Source: Fidelibacterota bacterium UBA7300 (GTDB taxonomy: Bacteria; Fidelibacterota; Marinisomatia; Marinisomatales; UBA2128). Taken from it: DNA of 10,182 nucleotides. Made by a program: the position numbers and the translations under genes. The notes beneath the pieces are model-generated. The model was not told the DNA's origin and made no database searches. It saw nothing but the letters and a program-made list of their open reading frames with translations. Shown here in pieces: positions 6,730-10,182 of this stretch; within the stretch, counting starts at the first letter, position 1; each line of letters opens with the position of its first letter. The stretch is from the NCBI GenBank assembly GCA_002471865.1, contig DKQU01000063.1, positions 1 to 10,182 on the forward strand, read 5' to 3'.

Positions 6730-7572
6730 ATTCCTGAATTTTCCGCATACGCGAAAATTAATCTTGGACTGAAGATTACCGGACATCGCAATGATGGTAT
6801 GCACACCATCCGTACAATCTTTCAAGAGATTTCCCTAAAAGACACCCTTCGTATTGAACGCTCTGATAATGGTTTTCAGTTTTCTTGCAACCAGCCTGAC
6901 ATTCCTCAAGATGAGACTAATCTCTGTATACGTGCCTGGAATGCAATCAAACAGATCGACAAAGATATTCAGGATGTACGGATTGAGTTGGACAAGCAAA
7001 TTCCAGTAGGAGCCGGATTGGGAGGTGGATCGAGTAATGCCGCCGCAGTTCTTACCGGAATCAATGAATTCTTAGGGTTGGGATATTCAAATGGCGATAT
7101 GGAGAGAATGGCGGTCAAATTGGGTGCTGATGTGCCGTTTTTCATTAAAGGTGGAGTACAATACGCTGAAGGAATTGGGGATGTGCTTTCTTCATCGCAG
7201 CTCCCAGTCATGGGTGCCGTTCTATTGGTTTCTTCACCAATAAAAGTATCTACAGCATGGGCTTATGCAAAAGCGATAAATTACTTGCCAGATGGCTATT
7301 CTACGGGTAATTTCCCCGCCGCTTCAGGTGATACTGAAGATTGGAAGTTTTTTGAGAACGACTTTGAACCTCTGGTTTTTCAGACATATCCAGAGATTGG
7401 CACAATTAAAGATCGCATGTTGAGATCAAAAGCGGTATTTGCCAGTTTGTCGGGGAGTGGCTCGACTGTGTTTGGGATTTTCGAGGATGACGCAGATGCC
7501 CGCAAGGCTCTGTCATCGTTCTCACTACCCCTCCAAACATTTCTTGCTCATCCCATAAAGATTAGAAATTAG
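6730..7572 (+). CDS. ispE: 4-diphosphocytidyl-2-C-methyl-D-erythritol kinase IspE, probable ATT start
   Basis: IspE, a GHMP-family kinase, phosphorylates CDP-methylerythritol at the 2-hydroxyl in the MEP pathway. Three GHMP motifs are present: the N-terminal AYAKINLGL, the P-loop-like GAGLGGGSSNA (94-104) and the C-terminal GSGSTVFG (242-249). LGADVPFF carries the catalytic Asp134. AYAKINL contains the catalytic Lys (codon 6754-6756) and lies upstream of the first ATG (6799), which would remove 23 residues including that Lys. Between the ispF stop (6724-6726, same frame) and this motif there is no ATG, GTG or TTG. The only near-cognate codon in a fitting place is ATT at 6730, giving a 280-residue protein of normal length beginning MPEFSAYAKIN. 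There is no clear Shine-Dalgarno, so translational coupling to ispF is inferred. A sequence error at the start codon is the main alternative. Family identity is very secure; the start codon is less so. Confidence 0.9.
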   Translation: MPEFSAYAKINLGLKITGHRNDGMHTIRTIFQEISLKDTLRIERSDNGFQFSCNQPDIPQDETNLCIRAWNAIKQIDKDIQDVRIELDKQIPVGAGLGGGSSNAAAVLTGINEFLGLGYSNGDMERMAVKLGADVPFFIKGGVQYAEGIGDVLSSSQLPVMGAVLLVSSPIKVSTAWAYAKAINYLPDGYSTGNFPAASGDTEDWKFFENDFEPLVFQTYPEIGTIKDRMLRSKAVFASLSGSGSTVFGIFEDDADARKALSSFSLPLQTFLAHPIKIRN

Positions 7573-7575
7573 AAT

Positions 7576-7646
7576 TGCCGGGTCGTCTAATGGTAGGACA
7601 GCGGCCTTTGACGCCGTCAGTCGTGGTTCGAGCCCACGCCCGGCAG
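7576..7646 (+). tRNA. tRNA-Gln, anticodon TTG
   Basis: A 71-base cloverleaf folds cleanly. The acceptor stem pairs TGCCGGG (7576-7582) with CCCGGCA (7639-7645), with discriminator G at 7646 and no encoded CCA. The D-arm pairs GTC with GAC around a loop containing GG. The anticodon stem pairs GCGGC with GCCGT around the loop CTTTGAC, placing TTG at 7608-7610, which reads CAA (Gln). The T-arm pairs CGTGG with CCACG around TTCGAGC. The U1-A72 pair and G73 are typical of tRNA-Gln. It starts three bases after the ispE stop and ends 31 bases before prs, so it is probably cut out of a polycistronic transcript. Confidence 0.97.
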
Positions 7647-7677
7647 CGAAGTAAAGGAAAAGAGGGAGTAAGAAATT

Positions 7678-8610
7678 ATGAAGATATTCAGCGGCAGATC
7701 AAATCAGCCATTAGCAGAAGAAATAGCTGAACAGATCGGCACGCCTCTTGGCAAAGTGGAGATTCGCCAGTTCAGCGATGGTGAGTTGTGGGTCCAATAT
7801 GCAGAAAATATTCGTGGAGAGGATCTTTTTATTATTCAATCCACCAACCCACCAGCAGAAAATATTCTGGAGTTGGTTTTGCTCATAGATGCCGCTGTAC
7901 GTGCATCTGCGGATAGAGTGACAGCTGTAATTCCGTATTACGGCTATGGTCGTCAAGATAGAAAAGATCAGCCTCGCGTACCTATTTCAGCCCGTGTGAT
8001 GATTGATCTAATGAACAGTGTAGGTGTAAATCGCATTTTGACTATGGATTTACACTCTTCCCAAATTCAAGGTTTTACGGCACTGCCGTTTGATCACTTA
8101 TATGCTAGGCAAGTCTTGTTTGATCGGCTAAGGCAGCTAGATCTCCAGCCGGATGGTACAACCATATTGTCGCCTGATGTAGGTAGCGTTCCTATGGCAC
8201 AGTCATTTGCTAAACACTTGGGTGTGGGATTTGCATTAATAGATAAACGCCGAACTTCTCCAAACAAGGCTGAAATTATGCATCTGATAGGAGATTTGGA
8301 TGGGAAACAAGTAATTATCATGGATGATATGATTGATACAGGCGGAACCATTGTAAATGCTTGCCGAGAGGCGCTTGAGAATGGGGCTGAAAGCGTAATT
8401 GCTGTGGCAACACATGGAATTTTCTCAGGAGATGCCTCGAAGAAATTTTCAGAGTCAGGTTTAGAGAAAGTGATTGTAACCAATACGATAAATCTGCCTG
8501 AGAATCGCAAGTTTGACAAACTGGAAGTAATATCTGTTGCTGGACTCTTTGCAAGAGCGATTGAATGCACTCATAATGGTGAATCTATCAGCGCTCTATT
8601 TGAGTTCTAA
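7678..8610 (+). CDS. prs: Ribose-phosphate pyrophosphokinase (PRPP synthetase)
   Basis: Prs makes phosphoribosyl pyrophosphate from ribose 5-phosphate and ATP (yielding AMP), feeding nucleotide, histidine, tryptophan and NAD synthesis. The 310-residue length is typical of class I enzymes. Motifs in order: an N-terminal FSGRSNQPLAEEIA; FSDGE (32-36); PYYGYGRQDRK (86-96), the ATP-binding loop region; MDLHSSQIQGF (123-133); SPDVGSVPMA (165-174), the ribose-phosphate loop region that more often reads SPDAGG or SPDVGG; DKRR (189-192); and the PRPP-binding loop IMDDMIDTGGTI (214-225). GGGAG at 7664-7668 lies nine bases before the ATG. It follows tRNA-Gln and precedes rplY by 14 bases; ispE-prs and prs-ctc-pth adjacencies are both familiar in bacteria. 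Transketolase, at the left edge, helps supply its ribose 5-phosphate substrate. Confidence 0.98.
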   Translation: MKIFSGRSNQPLAEEIAEQIGTPLGKVEIRQFSDGELWVQYAENIRGEDLFIIQSTNPPAENILELVLLIDAAVRASADRVTAVIPYYGYGRQDRKDQPRVPISARVMIDLMNSVGVNRILTMDLHSSQIQGFTALPFDHLYARQVLFDRLRQLDLQPDGTTILSPDVGSVPMAQSFAKHLGVGFALIDKRRTSPNKAEIMHLIGDLDGKQVIIMDDMIDTGGTIVNACREALENGAESVIAVATHGIFSGDASKKFSESGLEKVIVTNTINLPENRKFDKLEVISVAGLFARAIECTHNGESISALFEF

Positions 8611-8624
8611 TTCTGGAGGGAATT

Positions 8625-9338
8625 ATGGCTAACGAATTTAAACTGGAACTTGAGAAGCGTGATGGATTGGGCTCAAAGGCTGTAAAAGTTTTGAGAACTG
8701 AAGGAAAAATCCCTGGTGTGTTCTATTCCGCTAATACGGCTGCTACCCCATTTATAATTGACAGCCGACATCTTCACGATGCATTGCAGTCTCAATCTCA
8801 CGTATATGCTGTCAATGTAGGTGGCAAGAAATTGCACGCCATCTTGAAAGAAATCCAATACCATCCTGTCTCAGAAGAGATTATTCATCTCGATTTGTAT
8901 GGTATAAGCCTTGCGGATAAGATAACCCTTTCTGTTCCTATTATATTAGGTGGAGAATCAATTGGAGTGAAAGAAGGCGGTATTATGAGCCAAAGTCTTA
9001 TGGAACTCGAGATCCAATGTTTAGCAACTGAAGTACCGGATGCTGTCCACGTTGATGTAACTGAGCTGGAAATGAATGAAGCTCGACATGTCAGTGATCT
9101 TGAACTTGGAGAAGAGATTGAGGTGTTGACCTCTGATGACATGACTGTAGTGTCAGTCACCGCGCCGAAGGAAGAAGCTCTTGAACCCGAAATCCCGGAT
9201 GAAGATGAGCTTGAAGGTGAAGAAGCACTGGCAGAAGGTGAAGAAGCACCGGCAGAAGGTGAAGAAGCACCGGCAGAAGGTGAGGAAAGTACCAAAGAGT
9301 CTGCAGATGATAAAAAAGATGGAGATGCATCTGAGTGA
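8625..9338 (+). CDS. rplY: 50S ribosomal protein L25/general stress protein Ctc, with acidic repeat tail
   Basis: L25 of the long Ctc/TL5 type binds 5S rRNA in the large ribosomal subunit. The 237-residue protein has the N-terminal L25 domain (about 1-93), with RTEGKIPGVFYS (24-35) and KEIQYHPVSEEIIHLDLY (74-91), then the C-terminal TL5-like domain (about 95-190), with GGIMSQSLMELEIQCLA and DAVHVDVTELEM. The last 50 or so residues are a low-complexity acidic tail with EGEEA(L/P)A repeats ending in KKDGDASE, presumably disordered. GGAGGG at 8615-8620 supports the ATG. The TGA stop overlaps the GTG start of pth (GTGA). Tails of this type, rich in Glu and Ala, are known in this family, but their length varies and their function is unclear. 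Confidence 0.96.
   Translation: MANEFKLELEKRDGLGSKAVKVLRTEGKIPGVFYSANTAATPFIIDSRHLHDALQSQSHVYAVNVGGKKLHAILKEIQYHPVSEEIIHLDLYGISLADKITLSVPIILGGESIGVKEGGIMSQSLMELEIQCLATEVPDAVHVDVTELEMNEARHVSDLELGEEIEVLTSDDMTVVSVTAPKEEALEPEIPDEDELEGEEALAEGEEAPAEGEEAPAEGEESTKESADDKKDGDASE
9213..9290 (+). repeat. 21-base tandem repeats coding the L25 acidic tail
   Basis: Three adjacent 21-base units (9213-9233, 9234-9254, 9255-9275) start GAAGGTGAAGAAGCAC. The first differs from the other two by a single base (CTG against CCG). A decayed fourth copy begins at 9276 with GAAGGTGAGGAA. Each unit encodes EGEEAPA (EGEEALA in the first). The units are in frame, so gain or loss of a copy would lengthen or shorten the tail without breaking the gene or the overlapping pth start. 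Confidence 0.95.
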
Positions 9339-9913
9339 TTGTCTTTGTTGGTCTTGGAAATATCGGCTCACATTACGCCAGCACCAAACACAACTTTGGA
9401 TTTTGGGTGGTGGATGAGTTTGCCCACAGACAACATCTCTCATTTCAACCAGGTAAAGGTGACTACGTCTATGCTGAGTCCTCAGAAAAAGATGTGTTGT
9501 TGGTAAAGCCAACATCTGGTATGAATGCGAGTGGTATTTCGGTGAAGGATATTTTATCACGCTGGGAATTGGATTTGAAGAACTTGCATTTAATTGTGGA
9601 TGATGTGGATTTACCATTGGGGTCGATGAGAATTCGACCACATGGTGGAGACGGTTGTCATCGAGGACTGGAGTCGGTCATATACCATCTTCGTTCAACT
9701 GATTTTCCCCGGATTAGAATGGGAATCGCGACATCAGAGAATATGCGACCGGCTGAAGATTATGTGCTTAAGCCGTTCCGCAAGAATGATCAGCAACCGG
9801 CAGAAGAGATGATCTACCGCGGAGCCGATGCAGTTGAGTCCATTTTAGCACTAGGTATAGAAAAGACAATGTCAGTTTATAATAGAATAGAAAAAGAGGA
9901 GATGGCGGACTAA
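9335..9913 (+). CDS. pth: Peptidyl-tRNA hydrolase Pth
   Basis: Pth cleaves the ester bond of peptidyl-tRNAs that drop off the ribosome, recycling tRNA. The 192-residue length is normal. The GTG start at 9335 overlaps the rplY stop, and the first residues MIVFVGLGN match the family N-terminus exactly, so the start is well fixed. Motifs: GLGNIG (Asn9), TKHNFGF with catalytic His19, KPTSGMNASG (Asn64), VDDVDLP (Asp89 aligned with E. coli Asp93), and GGDGCHRGLESV. In the last motif Arg110 occupies the place of E. coli Asn114 (usually HNG). RIRMGIA and DYVLKPF follow. GLGNIG rather than GLGNPG is a variant I associate with Bacteroidetes-like lineages. The 3' end overlaps the hppA ATG by one base. 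Confidence 0.96.
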   Translation: MIVFVGLGNIGSHYASTKHNFGFWVVDEFAHRQHLSFQPGKGDYVYAESSEKDVLLVKPTSGMNASGISVKDILSRWELDLKNLHLIVDDVDLPLGSMRIRPHGGDGCHRGLESVIYHLRSTDFPRIRMGIATSENMRPAEDYVLKPFRKNDQQPAEEMIYRGADAVESILALGIEKTMSVYNRIEKEEMAD

Positions 9914-10182
9914 TGGAACAATATTTTTATATGATTCCACTGACGGGTCTGTTGGCACTTGTTTATGCGCTCATTAAGTCGTCGTGGGTCAACAAACAGG
10001 ATCCCGGTAACGAAAAGATGATTGAAATTGGTACAGCTGTACGAGAAGGAGCCATGGCGTTTCTTGCCCGGGAGTACAAAGTTCTTGCTGTGTTCGTGGT
10101 AGCTGTTGGAGCACTCCTATTTTTCGGAAATCTATCTGACGGTGGCACCAGTGACATTTGGGAAAAAACAGAATTGGTGGCA
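9913..10182 (+). CDS. hppA: Membrane-bound ion-translocating pyrophosphatase, N-terminus (3' truncated)
   Basis: Membrane pyrophosphatases hydrolyse inorganic pyrophosphate and pump H+ or Na+ across the membrane. Only the first 90 codons are visible; the full protein usually has 650-800 residues and about 16 membrane helices. Residues 5-23 form a first membrane segment, followed by WVNKQDPGNEKM (25-36) and the characteristic IGTAVREGAMAFLAREYK (39-56), then a second membrane segment (57-72). This N-terminal signature is distinctive for the family. The ATG overlaps the pth stop (TAATG). AGAGGAG at 9895-9901 lies 11 bases upstream, a rather long spacing. The pumped ion and potassium dependence depend on residues beyond the window. 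Confidence 0.93.
   Translation, partial: MEQYFYMIPLTGLLALVYALIKSSWVNKQDPGNEKMIEIGTAVREGAMAFLAREYKVLAVFVVAVGALLFFGNLSDGGTSDIWEKTELVA

Noticed and set aside
6799..6801. ATG at 6799 as the ispE start
   Set aside because: It would remove the conserved AYAKINL motif with the catalytic Lys, although that motif is intact in frame just upstream.
9213..9290. Tandem repeats as a CRISPR array or regulatory iterons
   Set aside because: Units are directly adjacent without spacers and are in frame inside rplY, encoding EGEEAPA; a coding repeat explains them fully.
9153..9641. 162-codon minus-strand open frame with Cys/Phe-rich repeats, and a second one at 8885-9295 with Ser/Ala repeats
   Set aside because: The repeats are just the complement of the L25 acidic tail repeats; both frames overlap secure rplY and pth coding sequence.

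Overview
The window reads as an ordinary bacterial chromosome segment. All ten protein genes and one tRNA lie on the + strand and are tightly packed. There is no sign of a mobile element, CRISPR array, integrase or prophage. The organism cannot be fixed from this alone. The peptidyl-tRNA hydrolase motif GLGNIG (usually GLGNPG), several genes without a clear Shine-Dalgarno and the membrane pyrophosphatase together suggest a free-living, non-proteobacterial lineage, possibly of the FCB/Marinimicrobia type. That is an impression, not a demonstration.

Layout. Positions 1-974 hold the C-terminal half of a classical transketolase cut by the window edge. It is followed 22 bases later by a complete, divergent 766-residue transketolase paralogue (997-3297). 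A 168-base gap, the largest in the window, separates this pair from what looks like one long transcription unit: ruvB (Holliday-junction motor), queA (queuosine in tRNA), ispD, ispF and ispE (three consecutive steps of the MEP isoprenoid pathway), tRNA-Gln(TTG), prs (PRPP synthetase), rplY/ctc (ribosomal protein L25), pth (peptidyl-tRNA hydrolase), and the first 90 codons of hppA (ion-pumping membrane pyrophosphatase), which runs off the end. Spacings within this unit are -8 to +31 bases.

The genes share themes rather than one pathway: sugar-phosphate supply (transketolases, Prs), isoprenoid precursors (IspD/F/E), translation (QueA, tRNA-Gln, L25, Pth) and use of pyrophosphate (IspD releases it, HppA can use it).

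The points most worth a second look are: (1) ispE has no ATG, GTG or TTG upstream of its conserved N-terminal catalytic motif. The only plausible start is an ATT at 6730, three bases after the ispF stop and in the same frame as ispF. (2) The second transketolase keeps nearly every active-site and phosphate-binding residue of transketolase but has Glu in place of the metal-binding Asp of the thiamine-diphosphate motif, and it sits directly behind a classical transketolase. (3) tRNA-Gln is embedded three bases behind ispE inside the operon. (4) L25 carries an acidic tail made of near-perfect 21-base tandem repeats. No clearly new multi-gene system is visible.
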